Part shown: positions 27,202 through 36,952 of the stretch, piece after piece
Layout of the letters: every line of letters starts with the position of its first letter
Position numbering within the stretch: position 1 is the first letter of the stretch
NCBI GenBank assembly: GCA_017161075.1
Contig: CP046174.1
Span: forward strand, 744,001-808,000
Length of the DNA: 64,000 nucleotides
Source: Erysipelotrichaceae bacterium 66202529
GTDB lineage: Bacteria; Bacillota_I; Bacilli_A; Erysipelotrichales; Erysipelotrichaceae
Direction: 5' to 3'
Notes under the pieces: generated by a model
Seen by the model: only the letters and a program-made list of their open reading frames with translations
Databases searched by the model: none
What the model was told of the DNA's origin: nothing
Made by a program: the position numbers and the translations under genes

Positions 27202-29211
27202 ATGAAATTTTCAAAACTTGCTTTTCGCAATGTGAAGAAAAGCTATAAGGATTACTTTGTTTATTTTATGACTCTGATGTTTTCTGTATGTTTGTTTTAT
27301 ACGTTTAATTCGTTTTCTGCACAGGAACAGATTTTAAATCTGAATGCGTCACAATCGACGGTGCTGCAGACAGTGGGGCAATTTATGAATGTATTGTCTG
27401 TGTTTGTAGCTATTGTTCTGGCTTTTCTGATTTTATATGCCAATAACTTTTTAATTCGCAGAAGGAAGCAGGAATTTGGTGTATATATGCTGTTGGGGAT
27501 GCCAAAGCGGGATATATCGAAAATTCTGGTTTATGAAACAATGGCAGTCGGTGTGCTTTCTCTGCTGAGCGGGCTTTTGTTGGGGATTCTCTGCTCCTGG
27601 CTGCTGGGACTTTTCAGTGCCGGTATGCTGCAGGTTGCTGTAAGCTTTCACTTTATTTTTTCGTTATCGAGTGCAGTATCCACAATCGTGTCATTCACCG
27701 TGATCTTCATAGTTATTATGCTGCTGAATACCAGAGTCATTGCAAAGGTAAAGCTGATTGATCTCCTCCAGGCAAAGAAAAAGATGGAAACAACAAGAAT
27801 GCGCAGCTCGTGGATTTCAGTTCTTGTTCTTCTGCTTTCTCTTATACTCCTTGGTACTGCTTACTACATGGCGACCGCTTCATTACAGATGTTTGCTGTT
27901 ATGCTGCTTCCGATATTGTTGATCGGAGGGATTGGGACAATATTGTTTTTTGTGTCCTTATCCGGCTTTCTTATTCAATTTATCCGTCTTAGTAAACGAA
28001 CCTATTACCGTGATTTGCACATGGTCGTACTGCGGCAAATCAATGCAAAGATCAGCTCTGCGAGTACAGCGATGGGGATTGTGTGTCTGATGCTTCTGCT
28101 GGCTATCGGTGCTCTCTCCTGCGGCTTCTCCCTGCATCATACACTGCTGGAAAGTGTAGAACAGACAACACCGTATATGTATACATACATGCAGGATGAG
28201 GTAATCAGTGAACAGGATATGATGCGGCTTCTCATGGTTAACAATAGCAAAGAATGGAATCAGGTAAATGTATATGGTGATAAGACTACATTGAAATCGG
28301 TTCTTCCTCTCATGCAGGGGGCAGATAAGGATACACTGTATCAGGATGCAGCTTTGGATTATGTATCCTTGAGCGATTATAATAAAGCTATGGCAGCACA
28401 GGGAAAGAAACGTGTTTCCTTAGCAGAGGATGAAGCATTTTTCATAAGTGGAAGAAAGGATATTCTGGATGCTTTTACAGCATCCTCTCAACAGCATAAA
28501 GCAGTAACCGTTTTTGATGATAAGCTGACGCTCACGGATAAGAAAAACGAAGTGAGTATGCTGAGTACAGGGTATATGCCGGATATCATGCTGGCGGTTG
28601 TTGTTCCGGACGCAGTACTACAGGGACAAAGGCCCGTCCGTACCTACTGGAATATCAATCTTTCTCAGGAAAAACAAATAAGCAGGTACAATGAGACCGT
28701 GAAGCAGAATCTTGAAGAGTATGCAAGGCAGTCTGCGATTGCGGGATATCATTATTCCGGAGTTACCCGTGATGAGGTGAAGGAAAGCTCTCTTGGCTCC
28801 GGAATGCTGTTTATATATATCGGATTATATCTGGGAATTGTATTTTTGGTATCCAGTGCGGCAGTTCTTGCTTTACAGCAGCTGAGTAATGCGGATGACA
28901 ATAAGACTACCTATGATATTCTGCGTAAAATAGGTACACCGCAGCGAATGATTAACCGTTCCATATGCGGACAGATTGCCATATATTTTATGCTTCCGTT
29001 AAGTCTTGCTGTTGTTCATGCGATGGTGGGAGTTCCCGTGGTATCCAATGCATTCTCCTTCTTGTTTGGACTTCAGGATATGTGGAAAACCAATCTGATG
29101 ACAGGGGGAATTGTTCTGCTGATCTACGGCTCTTATTTTGTGATTACATATTACGGATATCGTGCGGCTGTACAAAATCCCGCTGGTAAGCAGAGTAAAC
29201 CTCAGAAATAA
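27202..29211 (+). CDS. BceB-type ABC permease without adjacent ATPase
   Basis: A 669-residue permease that starts MKFSKLAFRNVKKSYKDYF, the typical opening of BceB/YtsD-class FtsX permeases. About ten transmembrane helices are visible, with one large outer domain (residues ~315-530) between helices seven and eight. In bacitracin and lantibiotic modules this protein pairs with a BceA ATPase encoded immediately upstream, and often with a BceRS two-component system. Neither is adjacent: upstream is a decayed stretch, downstream an 870-base gap. GAGGTG lies 7 nt before the ATG. It may use an ATPase from another locus or be a relic. Confidence 0.87.
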   Translation: MKFSKLAFRNVKKSYKDYFVYFMTLMFSVCLFYTFNSFSAQEQILNLNASQSTVLQTVGQFMNVLSVFVAIVLAFLILYANNFLIRRRKQEFGVYMLLGMPKRDISKILVYETMAVGVLSLLSGLLLGILCSWLLGLFSAGMLQVAVSFHFIFSLSSAVSTIVSFTVIFIVIMLLNTRVIAKVKLIDLLQAKKKMETTRMRSSWISVLVLLLSLILLGTAYYMATASLQMFAVMLLPILLIGGIGTILFFVSLSGFLIQFIRLSKRTYYRDLHMVVLRQINAKISSASTAMGIVCLMLLLAIGALSCGFSLHHTLLESVEQTTPYMYTYMQDEVISEQDMMRLLMVNNSKEWNQVNVYGDKTTLKSVLPLMQGADKDTLYQDAALDYVSLSDYNKAMAAQGKKRVSLAEDEAFFISGRKDILDAFTASSQQHKAVTVFDDKLTLTDKKNEVSMLSTGYMPDIMLAVVVPDAVLQGQRPVRTYWNINLSQEKQISRYNETVKQNLEEYARQSAIAGYHYSGVTRDEVKESSLGSGMLFIYIGLYLGIVFLVSSAAVLALQQLSNADDNKTTYDILRKIGTPQRMINRSICGQIAIYFMLPLSLAVVHAMVGVPVVSNAFSFLFGLQDMWKTNLMTGGIVLLIYGSYFVITYYGYRAAVQNPAGKQSKPQK

Positions 29212-30012
29212 AGGACAGAGAAGCGCAGGTTATATGTATAAAAAGGGCGTGGAGGGCATTTGAAAAAAAGGTGAAAAGAAGAGTGGATATCTAATCAATT
29301 TGCTGTCATGCATACATGCATGCTCACAGACCGTTTATTTACATCATATACATGGAATGCTGATAATTTCTGTTTTTATATAAATATCCGCTGATTTATT
29401 TCTATTACAATGTATACGTAAGAGCGAATATACAAACTGTATGATATGAATCATTTTATAACAACTTGTATTTTACCAGGATGCTGTTGCTGTAGACAAG
29501 ATTGAAGTGAACCCAATTATTTGGACAACCAAATGAAAGGGGTTCATTTCAGATTGCAGAAAAAGAGCATCCTTTTTTTTGTGCCTTATTCACATGCTTT
29601 TTGATAATCGAAGGGAAGATAAGCCTGTTTGTCAACTACTCTGAAATATATTGGGGTATATAGGAACAAAAGCGCTGAGGTCAGCATGAAAAACATATAG
29701 TGAAAAGAGCATATTCTGAATGTAAAGCCTTATATAAAAAGAGCAGCTCTGATGAAAAGTCGTATATAAAGGATATCAGCTAGACTTACAATAATATGCA
29801 AATAGGGTGAATACAAAAGAGCTGTTGGTTTTGTTAACATACCTACAAATGAAATGAGGGTGATAATGTCAATGAAAGCAGCTTGTATGACAATAGCGTA
29901 AAGGAGGAGCTTTTCTTGCGCATTATTTTGGTATGTGCATATAAATCATCATGGTTATTGGACTATGCACAGCGTATACCTGTTGATAGGGGCTAAAGAG
30001 CAGAGACTGGCA
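29212..30012. other. long intergenic region with repeat B and tiny frames
   Basis: About 800 bases. It holds palindromic repeat B (29504-29550). Near its end, an 11-codon frame (29867-29902) is followed by AAAGGAGG and a TTG-started 26-codon frame (29916-29996, LRIILVCAYKSSWLLDYAQR). The ribosome binding site is perfect but the peptide is unrecognised, so these may be relics or a leader. Confidence 0.4.
29504..29550. repeat. palindromic repeat, copy B
   Basis: GAAGTGAACCC (29504-29514) pairs with the GGGTTCATTTC arm ending at 29550, around an inner hairpin TTTGG-ACAA-CCAAA. It matches copies A and C in arm sequence and length. Confidence 0.75.
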
Positions 30013-30067
30013 TTGACAGAATTGCATGGAAGCAGTATATTTAGTATGCTAATAATTAGGTTGCTAA
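30013..30067 (+). promoter_or_regulatory. marR operon promoter with two tandem operators
   Basis: TTGACA (30013-30018), 17-nt spacer and TATATT (30036-30041). Two palindromes follow directly, TTAGTATGCTAA (30041-30052) and TTAGGTTGCTAA (30056-30067), both TTAG-N4-CTAA and 15 nt apart. They cover the expected transcription start, as for MarR autorepression. Confidence 0.8.
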
Positions 30068-30083
30068 TAATGGAGGTGGCAGT

Positions 30084-30512
30084 ATGAAAACAGCATTTCA
30101 CTTTATGATGTTTAAAACATTTCATGCACAGAGAAACCGGATTCGCCAGAATATGCAGGAATTTGGTTTATCTCCTGGTCAGCCAAAGGTCTTACGGTAT
30201 GTGGCAGCAAACAAGAATTGTATGCTGAAGGATATCGCGGCAGCCTGTGATGTGGAATGTGCGACAGTGTCCCGTATACTTAATAATCTGGAGGAGCAAA
30301 AAATGCTGAAGCGCCATGTTGTGGAGACCAATAAGCGCGCGCTTTCCATGCAGATTCTTCCTAAGGGAGAACAGGCGCTGACGGCCTGGGAAACACATTG
30401 CCATCAGGTCGAGGAGGAGTCTCTGCAGGGCTTCAGCGAAGAAGAAAAAGAGCAGTTCCGGGAATATCTGGGAAGAATGTATCATAATCTGACTGGTAAA
30501 ACACTGGAATAA
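30084..30512 (+). CDS. MarR family transcriptional regulator
   Basis: A 142-residue winged-helix dimeric regulator: LSPGQPKVLRYVAAN, then CMLKDIAAACDVECATVSRILNNLEEQKMLKR (helix-turn-helix and wing) and RALSMQILPKGEQAL. GGAGGTGG precedes ATG 30084. It heads a three-gene operon with a heterodimeric exporter 21 nt downstream, the standard arrangement for drug-responsive MarR/ABC-ABC modules. It probably binds the two upstream TTAG-N4-CTAA sites and releases them on ligand binding. Confidence 0.92.
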   Translation: MKTAFHFMMFKTFHAQRNRIRQNMQEFGLSPGQPKVLRYVAANKNCMLKDIAAACDVECATVSRILNNLEEQKMLKRHVVETNKRALSMQILPKGEQALTAWETHCHQVEEESLQGFSEEEKEQFREYLGRMYHNLTGKTLE

Positions 30513-30533
30513 AATAGCAAGGAGGAAAAACAG

Positions 30534-32258
30534 ATGTTAAAACGAATGTGGCCCTATATGAGCCGATATAAAAAATATCTGGCAATCAGTTGTCTTTGTG
30601 TTGTTGCGGAGACTGTCTTTGAGCTGATTATACCGATTATTATGGCGGATATCATCGATGTCGGCGTGGCAAATGCAGATAAAAATTACATTCTGATCAA
30701 GGGAGCGCAGATGATTATCTGTGCCCTGCTTGCGCTGGTATTGGGAATCTTATATGCGCGTTATGCCGCAACTGCAGGACAGGGCTTTGGTGCAGAGCTG
30801 CGCAAGGATGAATTTGCGAAGGTGCAGAGCTTTTCCTTTGCGAATACGGATCACTTTTCCACATCCTCACTGATTACCAGACTGACAAGTGATGTGACCA
30901 TATTGCAGACAGCAATCAGCAATGGCGTCCGCCCAATTGTCCGCTCACCTGTAATGCTGCTTACTGCACTTTTTCTGACCTTTACCATCAATGCTCAGCT
31001 CGCCATCGTATTTCTGATAGCTATTCCGATTCTGGGCATCTCTTTGTTTATCATTGTGCATAAAGTCGGCCCGCTGTATCGTTTAATGCAGGCATCCATT
31101 GATAAGGTGAATACCATTGTACAGGAAAATCTGAATGCTATCCGGGTTGTGAAATCGTATGTGCGCGGCAGCTATGAGGAGGAGAAGTTTGAGAAGGTCA
31201 ATAACAGTCTGCGTTCAGCAAGTGAGCATGCATTTCGCACCTCTGTATGGAATTTACCTCTGTTCCAGCTGGTTATGTATACGACAGTTGTATGTATTAT
31301 CTGGTTTGGCGGTAACATGATTTTTGCAGGAACGATGAAGGTTGGGGAGCTGACCGGATTTTTAAGCTATGTATTACAGATTTTAAACTCCCTGATGATG
31401 ATCAGTAACGTATTTCTGATGCTGACAAGATCGATTGCCAGTGGGGAGCGTATCCTTGAGGTTTTGGATGAGGAAGTGGATATTCGTGATCTTCCCCAGG
31501 CAGCTGCGGCAGTACAGGGTGGAGAAATAGATTTTGACCATGTGTATTTTAAATATAAGGAGGATGCCGAGGAATATGTATTAAGTGATATCACACTGCA
31601 TATAGACAGGGGGAGTACGGTTGGCATCCTGGGAGGAACTGGCTCTGCAAAGACAACCCTGGTTCAGCTGATACCAAGACTCTATGATGTCAGTGATGGA
31701 GAAATCAGGATTGATGGGCGAAGTGTAAAGGAATACCCCGTAGAACATCTGCGCGATGCTGTAGGCATGGTACTTCAGAAAAACACACTGTTTAGTGGAA
31801 CGATTCGTGATAATTTGTTGTGGGGAGATGAAAATGCGAGCGATGAGGATATTGCGTGGGCATGTCATATTGCCTGCGTAGACGAGTTTATTAAAAGCTT
31901 TCCAAAGGGGTATGATACAGATCTTGGACAGGGTGGTGTCAATGTTTCCGGTGGGCAAAAGCAGCGGCTGTGTATTGCCAGAGCATTGCTGAAGCGACCA
32001 AAGGTTTTAATTTTTGATGATTCCACAAGTGCGGTGGATACGGCGACGGAGGCCAGTATCCGGGAAGGTCTTGCTTCCTTAAAGGATACGACGAAAATCA
32101 TTATTGCACAGCGTGTTACCTCTGTTCAGCATGCTGATCAAATCATTATTCTGGATGATGGAAGAATTCATGCGATTGGTACCCATGAGAGTCTGCTGGA
32201 ACAGGATCCAATCTATCAGGATATTTATTACTCACAACAGGAAGGAGCTGGTCTATAA
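30534..32258 (+). CDS. heterodimeric ABC exporter, subunit with degenerate ATPase
   Basis: A 574-residue half-transporter with six transmembrane helices (~1-300) and an NBD (~330-574). Its NBD is altered at key places: Walker A reads GGTGSAKTT (Ala for Gly), Walker B ends LIFDD with Asp in place of catalytic Glu, and the switch region reads IIIAQRV with Gln for His. The signature VSGGQKQR is normal. This is the pattern of the non-catalytic-site partner in heterodimeric exporters such as TM287/288 or BmrCD. AAGGAGG precedes the ATG. Its TAA shares one base with the next ATG. Confidence 0.92.
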   Translation: MLKRMWPYMSRYKKYLAISCLCVVAETVFELIIPIIMADIIDVGVANADKNYILIKGAQMIICALLALVLGILYARYAATAGQGFGAELRKDEFAKVQSFSFANTDHFSTSSLITRLTSDVTILQTAISNGVRPIVRSPVMLLTALFLTFTINAQLAIVFLIAIPILGISLFIIVHKVGPLYRLMQASIDKVNTIVQENLNAIRVVKSYVRGSYEEEKFEKVNNSLRSASEHAFRTSVWNLPLFQLVMYTTVVCIIWFGGNMIFAGTMKVGELTGFLSYVLQILNSLMMISNVFLMLTRSIASGERILEVLDEEVDIRDLPQAAAAVQGGEIDFDHVYFKYKEDAEEYVLSDITLHIDRGSTVGILGGTGSAKTTLVQLIPRLYDVSDGEIRIDGRSVKEYPVEHLRDAVGMVLQKNTLFSGTIRDNLLWGDENASDEDIAWACHIACVDEFIKSFPKGYDTDLGQGGVNVSGGQKQRLCIARALLKRPKVLIFDDSTSAVDTATEASIREGLASLKDTTKIIIAQRVTSVQHADQIIILDDGRIHAIGTHESLLEQDPIYQDIYYSQQEGAGL

Positions 32259-34117
32259 TGGCAAGGCAGATCACAGGCAAAAAGCCGAAGAATATGAAAA
32301 AAACAATACGGACTTTTCTTCGTTATCTGGGTAATCATACATTTGCTCTGTTGTTTGTCGGTGTGCTGGTAATTGTTAGTGCAGGTGCAAATCTGTATGG
32401 AACCTATCTATTGAATCCTATCATAGATAACTATATACTTCCACATGATTATGACGGTCTGGCAGCAGCTATTTTGTTTATGGCACTCATGTATGCAGGT
32501 GGTGTAGTGTGTACAGCAATATATAAGCAGCTGATGACACATACAGCACAAAGCATTGTTAAAGAAATTCGGGAGGATCTGTTTTCCAAAATGCAGAAGC
32601 TGCCGCTTCGTTTCTTTGATTCGAATACGCATGGGGATGTCATGAGCCATTTTACAAATGATTTAGATACGGTACAGGATGCATTGAATAACTGCTTTGA
32701 TAATCTGATTCAAAGCTTTGTAATGATAACAGGAACGTTGCTTGCTATTTTTATTCTGAATTGGAAGCTGTCACTGATTGTCATGGTCTTTATGGTGATC
32801 ATGTATCTGATGATTCAGTATTTCAGTAAGAAGAGCAAATATTATTTTTCTCATCAGCAGGCTGCGATGGGAAAGCTGAACGGCTTTATTGAAGAAATGG
32901 TAGATGGTGTAAAGGTAGTTAAGGTATTCAATCATGAGAAACAGAACTACGAGGAGTTTGAGCGCCGAAATGAGCGACTGCGCGAGGCGAGCACGGAGGC
33001 GTTAACGTATTCGGGAAGAACTATTCCAACGGTTGTCAGTATTTCATATTTCAATTATGCGATCGTTGCATGTATCGGCGGCTTCTTTGCGATAGGTGGG
33101 GAAATCGGGCTGGGGGCTTTAGCCTCTTATCTTGTATATGTGCGGCAGACCGCTATGCCAATCAATCAGTTTACGCAGCAGCTGAATTTTATTTTGGCTG
33201 CCATGGCTGGTGCAGAGCGTATTTTCGATATGATGGAGGAATGTGAGGAAGTGGATGAGGGACATGTAACGCTGACGCGTATCCGTAAACATGAGGATGG
33301 TAGCCTTCATGAATGTCAGGAATATACCGGACACTGGGCTTGGCGGCATCCGCATGAGGATGGCAGTGTGGATCTGGTTGAGCTGTGTGGGGATGTGCGT
33401 TTTCATGATGTGATTTTTGGTTATGATCCAGGCGTTCCTGTTTTAAAGGGTATCAATTTGTATGCGAAGCCCGGTCAGAAAATCGCATTTGTAGGCAGTA
33501 CCGGTGCCGGTAAAACAACGATTACCAATCTGATCAATCGCTTTTATGATATAGAAAGCGGCAGTATCACGTATGATGGTATTGATGTAAAGCTGATTCG
33601 TAAGGATGATTTACGCCGCTCTATTTCCATTGTATTGCAGGATACTCATTTATTTACCGGAACGATCGCAGATAATATACGTTATGGTAATCTGCATGCG
33701 GATATGGATGATGTAATTCAGGCTGCCAAGCTGGCGAACGCACATAGCTTTATCAAGCGGCTTCCAAAGGGGTATGATACCATGCTAAGTGGCGATGGAG
33801 CCAATCTTTCACAGGGACAGCGACAGCTGCTGGCCATTGCTCGGGCTGCTATTGCCAATCCTCCTGTATTGATTTTGGATGAGGCTACAAGCTCGATTGA
33901 TACACGTACGGAAAAGCTGATTGAGAAGGGGATGGATCGTCTGATGGAAAACCGGACAGTCTTCGTTATAGCACACCGGCTATCTACTGTGCGTAATTCC
34001 AATGCGATTATGGTTCTGGATCATGGAGAAATCATTGAGCGTGGAAGTCATGATGAGCTGCTTGCAGATAAAGGAAGATATTATCAGCTTTATACGGGTC
34101 AGTTTGAATTGGATTAA
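32258..34117 (+). CDS. heterodimeric ABC exporter, catalytic subunit
   Basis: A 619-residue half-transporter. Six transmembrane helices (~20-325), a longer linker rich in charged residues (~330-375, HEDGSLHECQEYTGHW), then an NBD with normal Walker A GSTGAGKTT, Walker B LILDEATSSID and switch IAHRLST. Its signature reads LSQGQ rather than LSGGQ, the expected complement to the partner's altered Walker B. Together the subunits should form one active and one degenerate ATP site and expel hydrophobic drugs or peptides under MarR control. Confidence 0.93.
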   Translation: MARQITGKKPKNMKKTIRTFLRYLGNHTFALLFVGVLVIVSAGANLYGTYLLNPIIDNYILPHDYDGLAAAILFMALMYAGGVVCTAIYKQLMTHTAQSIVKEIREDLFSKMQKLPLRFFDSNTHGDVMSHFTNDLDTVQDALNNCFDNLIQSFVMITGTLLAIFILNWKLSLIVMVFMVIMYLMIQYFSKKSKYYFSHQQAAMGKLNGFIEEMVDGVKVVKVFNHEKQNYEEFERRNERLREASTEALTYSGRTIPTVVSISYFNYAIVACIGGFFAIGGEIGLGALASYLVYVRQTAMPINQFTQQLNFILAAMAGAERIFDMMEECEEVDEGHVTLTRIRKHEDGSLHECQEYTGHWAWRHPHEDGSVDLVELCGDVRFHDVIFGYDPGVPVLKGINLYAKPGQKIAFVGSTGAGKTTITNLINRFYDIESGSITYDGIDVKLIRKDDLRRSISIVLQDTHLFTGTIADNIRYGNLHADMDDVIQAAKLANAHSFIKRLPKGYDTMLSGDGANLSQGQRQLLAIARAAIANPPVLILDEATSSIDTRTEKLIEKGMDRLMENRTVFVIAHRLSTVRNSNAIMVLDHGEIIERGSHDELLADKGRYYQLYTGQFELD

Positions 34118-34143
34118 CGCAAAGGAAAAGCAAATAAAGTGAC

Positions 34144-34178
34144 AGGTATCTCATGAAGGAGTGGGATACCTTATTTAT
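34144..34178 (+). terminator. terminator of the MarR/ABC operon
   Basis: AGGTATCTCA (34144-34153) pairs with TGGGATACCT (34162-34171), followed by the AT-rich TATTTATTA. Confidence 0.5.
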
Positions 34179-34205
34179 TAGAAGTAAATAGTTATAAAAA
34201 CTAGA

Positions 34206-34234
34206 TTGACTAATTATGGTGATTATATTATACT
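34206..34234 (+). promoter_or_regulatory. degV-family gene promoter
   Basis: TTGACT (34206-34211), a 17-nt spacer and TATACT (34229-34234), 54 nt before the start codon. Confidence 0.7.
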
Positions 34235-34287
34235 GTAAGTGTAATATGAGAATTTAGTTTCGTTCTTTAGAAACAGGAGGTTGTCTA

Positions 34288-35145
34288 ATGAATAAAGAAA
34301 AAATTGCTGTCCTCGTCGATACCTGCTGCGATGTTCCTCAGACATTTGTTGAGCAGTACCATATGTATGTTATACCGTTAAAGGTTATTTATAAGGATGC
34401 TGAGTATCTGGATGGCGTGGATATTACACCGGAGCAGGTATATCAGGGACTTGAAAAAGAGGTGCCAAAGACATCGCTGCCTAATGGTGAGCAAATCAAT
34501 CAGATATTTGATCAAATACGCACTGACGGGTATGAAAAGGTAATTGCAATTACCTTATCAAGTGGCCTCAGCGGAACAAATAATATGATTCATCTGATTG
34601 CGGATCAGATACCGGATTTGGATGTCTTTATTATGGATACAAAGAATATCTCGATTGGTGGTGGTTTTCATGCAATACAGGCAGCCCGTTATATAGAAGA
34701 AGGATTGTCCTTTGAAGAAATCAAAGAAAAGCTTATGCGTGGCATTGCGCAGTGTAAGGTTTTCTTTGTTGTAAAGACACTGGAGTATTTACAGAAAGGC
34801 GGCAGAATTGGTCTGGTTGCTTCTCTTTTTGGGAATGCATTAAATCTGAAGCCTATTATTTCCTGTAATGATGAAGGTATTTATTATACAGTTGCCAAGG
34901 TAAGGGGAAGACGGCAATCCATAACAAAAACAAAGGATTTAGCTTTGGAGTTTGCGAAAGGGCACCATCGGTATAATATTGCGATTATGCATGGAGATGC
35001 GCAGGAGGTTGCTGAAGAAATTCGTGATTGTATTATGGATAGACTTCCTGGGACCGATGTATTTATCATGAAGCAGGTTTCACCAGTACTTGGGGTGCAT
35101 ACCGGCCCGGGTACACTGGGAATCTGCGTACAGATTCTGGATTGA
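34288..35145 (+). CDS. DegV family fatty-acid-binding protein
   Basis: A 285-residue DegV protein, which binds a single fatty acid; FakB members present it to the FakA kinase for phospholipid synthesis. Typical blocks are VDTCCDVP, PLKVIYKDAEYLDGVDI, KTSLPNGEQ, ITLSSGLSGTNN, LQKGGRIG and the C-terminal GVHTGPGTLGI (fatty-acid/phosphate-side loop). AGGAGG lies 8 nt before ATG 34288. It is monocistronic with its own promoter and terminator. No fakA is visible in the window. Confidence 0.92.
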   Translation: MNKEKIAVLVDTCCDVPQTFVEQYHMYVIPLKVIYKDAEYLDGVDITPEQVYQGLEKEVPKTSLPNGEQINQIFDQIRTDGYEKVIAITLSSGLSGTNNMIHLIADQIPDLDVFIMDTKNISIGGGFHAIQAARYIEEGLSFEEIKEKLMRGIAQCKVFFVVKTLEYLQKGGRIGLVASLFGNALNLKPIISCNDEGIYYTVAKVRGRRQSITKTKDLALEFAKGHHRYNIAIMHGDAQEVAEEIRDCIMDRLPGTDVFIMKQVSPVLGVHTGPGTLGICVQILD

Positions 35146-35157
35146 TATTTAGAAAAG

Positions 35158-35196
35158 AACAGAGACACGCTATTTTGAAGTGCTTCTGTTTTTTTA
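35158..35196 (+). terminator. terminator after the degV-family gene
   Basis: AACAGAGACAC (35158-35168) pairs with GTGCTTCTGTT (35180-35190), followed by a T run. Confidence 0.7.
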
Positions 35197-35828
35197 TGCA
35201 GGTGCGTGGATGTAATTTTGATATTACGTTATGAGCATAGGCAGTGTTTATTTGAAGAAATCATTAGGGACATCATCAAAGCCTGGAGTAATAGACAGCA
35301 GACCGTCATGTTTCTTAATGGATGAGTGAGAAAAATATGATGCAGTAATAACCCTAATCATATTGATTGCAGCAAAGTGTATGATTATGAATTTCTTTTG
35401 TTTCATTGACGAATGGCGGATGTATCATCATAATAAATCAACAGAAATGATTGTAGAGGGGCATGTAAATAATGAAATTAAATAAACATAAGCAGATCGC
35501 ACATATAATTCGCATATATGGTTCTCTGTTGTGTGATCCAGGTGGAATGAGGATTAAGTGAATAAGGATTGTTTAAAGATGAAATGTATAAGTGTTGGAT
35601 ATGGTTTTGTTTTTTATTTTACGACAAGCAGAAATCTGAAGAATCGCTTTATATTGAAATTATAGAGTAAAGAAATGCAATTTGGTAATACGAGCAGAAG
35701 AGACAGCAGATTGATGGATCATGATACTGGCAAATACCGTGATTTTGTTGGCATTTATCATAATGGCAGGAAGAATAGTCTCTTTTAAAAACATAGCTGA
35801 AAAATGCTGAAAAAAAGAAAAATAAATG
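35197..35828. other. intergenic region before rplM
   Basis: About 630 AT-rich bases with no gene-like frame or recognised RNA fold. Confidence 0.45.
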
Positions 35829-35857
35829 TTGACTTAATGCGGGTTTGAATATAGAAT
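35829..35857 (+). promoter_or_regulatory. rplM-rpsI promoter
   Basis: TTGACT (35829-35834), a 17-nt spacer and TAGAAT (35852-35857). Confidence 0.8.
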
Positions 35858-35863
35858 ATTAGT

Positions 35864-35913
35864 TAGGCACTTATGCCCTTGTAGCCCCGGAAACTACATA
35901 GGAGGATATCAAC
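35864..35913 (+). ncRNA. ribosomal protein L13 leader (autoregulatory mRNA element)
   Basis: The short leader has two small hairpins, GGCA-CTTA-TGCC (about 35866-35877) and GTAG-x-CTAC (35881-35896, loop CCCCGGAAA), just before AGGAGG. Firmicutes rplM genes commonly carry an L13 leader in this position that binds the protein. The match is from recalled family features, not a covariance search. Confidence 0.6.
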
Positions 35914-36351
35914 ATGCGCCAAACAACATTTGCAAAACCTGCTGAAGTTGAACGTACTTGGTACGTTGTTGACGGAACGGGTAAGACATTAGGTCGTTTA
36001 GCTACAGAAGTAGCATCAGTATTAAGAGGTAAACACAAACCTACTTACACACCAAACGTAGACTGTGGTGATTTCGTTATCGTTACAAACGCTGACAAAA
36101 TCGAACTTACAGGAAACAAGCTGGACACTAAAAAATACTACAACCACTCTGGTTATGCAGGAGGACTTCGTACGCGTACAGCACGTGTTATGAAGGATAA
36201 CTATACTGTAGAATGGGTCGAAAGAGCTATTTACGGTATGTTGCCTCATACAAAACTGGGTGACAAAATGCGTAGACATCTGTTTGTTTACGAAGGTAGT
36301 GAACATCCACACACAGCTCAGAAACCAGTAGAGCTGAAGATCAAGGGTTAG
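35914..36351 (+). CDS. rplM: 50S ribosomal protein L13
   Basis: A 145-residue large-subunit protein of normal length. Family blocks: [73 protein letters not shown] and [22 protein letters not shown] precedes ATG 35914. It forms the usual operon with rpsI, 12 nt downstream. Expression is probably set by the upstream promoter and leader. Confidence 0.97.
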   Translation: MRQTTFAKPAEVERTWYVVDGTGKTLGRLATEVASVLRGKHKPTYTPNVDCGDFVIVTNADKIELTGNKLDTKKYYNHSGYAGGLRTRTARVMKDNYTVEWVERAIYGMLPHTKLGDKMRRHLFVYEGSEHPHTAQKPVELKIKG

Positions 36352-36363
36352 GAGGAATAAGAA

Positions 36364-36768
36364 ATGGCAGCTAAGAAAAATACAGTAACTTACAATGGTA
36401 CAGGACGCCGTAAAACTTCTGTTGCTCGTGTCTTTATGACTCCGGGTAGTGGTAACATCTCTGTTAATGGTAAAACATTAGAGGAGTATTTGCCACTGGA
36501 AACTTTACGTATGGTTGTTCGTTCACCACTTGAATTAACAGAAACTTTAGGTCAGTTTGATATTAAAATCAACGTGCAAGGTGGAGGTTATACAGGTCAG
36601 GCTGGTGCAATGCGTCATGGTATCACACGTGCTTTAATGGAAGCTAGTGCTGATTACCGTCCTGCATTGAAAGCAGCAGGATTTGTAACACGTGATTCCC
36701 GTATGAAGGAACGTAAGAAATACGGTCTGAAAGCGGCACGTCGTGCACCTCAGTTCTCAAAGAGATAG
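36364..36768 (+). CDS. rpsI: 30S ribosomal protein S9
   Basis: A 134-residue small-subunit protein with [40 protein letters not shown] and the conserved C-terminal tail RRAPQFSKR that reaches the ribosomal P site. AGGAGG precedes the ATG. A strong terminator follows. Confidence 0.97.
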   Translation: MAAKKNTVTYNGTGRRKTSVARVFMTPGSGNISVNGKTLEEYLPLETLRMVVRSPLELTETLGQFDIKINVQGGGYTGQAGAMRHGITRALMEASADYRPALKAAGFVTRDSRMKERKKYGLKAARRAPQFSKR

Positions 36769-36817
36769 AAAGTACATACTTTCTACACTCACGTACATTT
36801 ATGTACACACACGAAAG

Positions 36818-36839
36818 CCCCATTTTATGGGGTTTTTTT
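36818..36839 (+). terminator. terminator after rpsI
   Basis: CCCCAT-TTT-ATGGGG (36818-36832) followed by seven T. Confidence 0.9.
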
Positions 36840-36952
36840 GTTGGTTTCATGAATAGATTTAGAAAGGGTATAGAAATCTATACAGGAAGGCTGTTAAAAA
36901 AGGAATACAGTAGAGCAAATGAATGCTCTACATATTCCTTAATGTGGTATAT

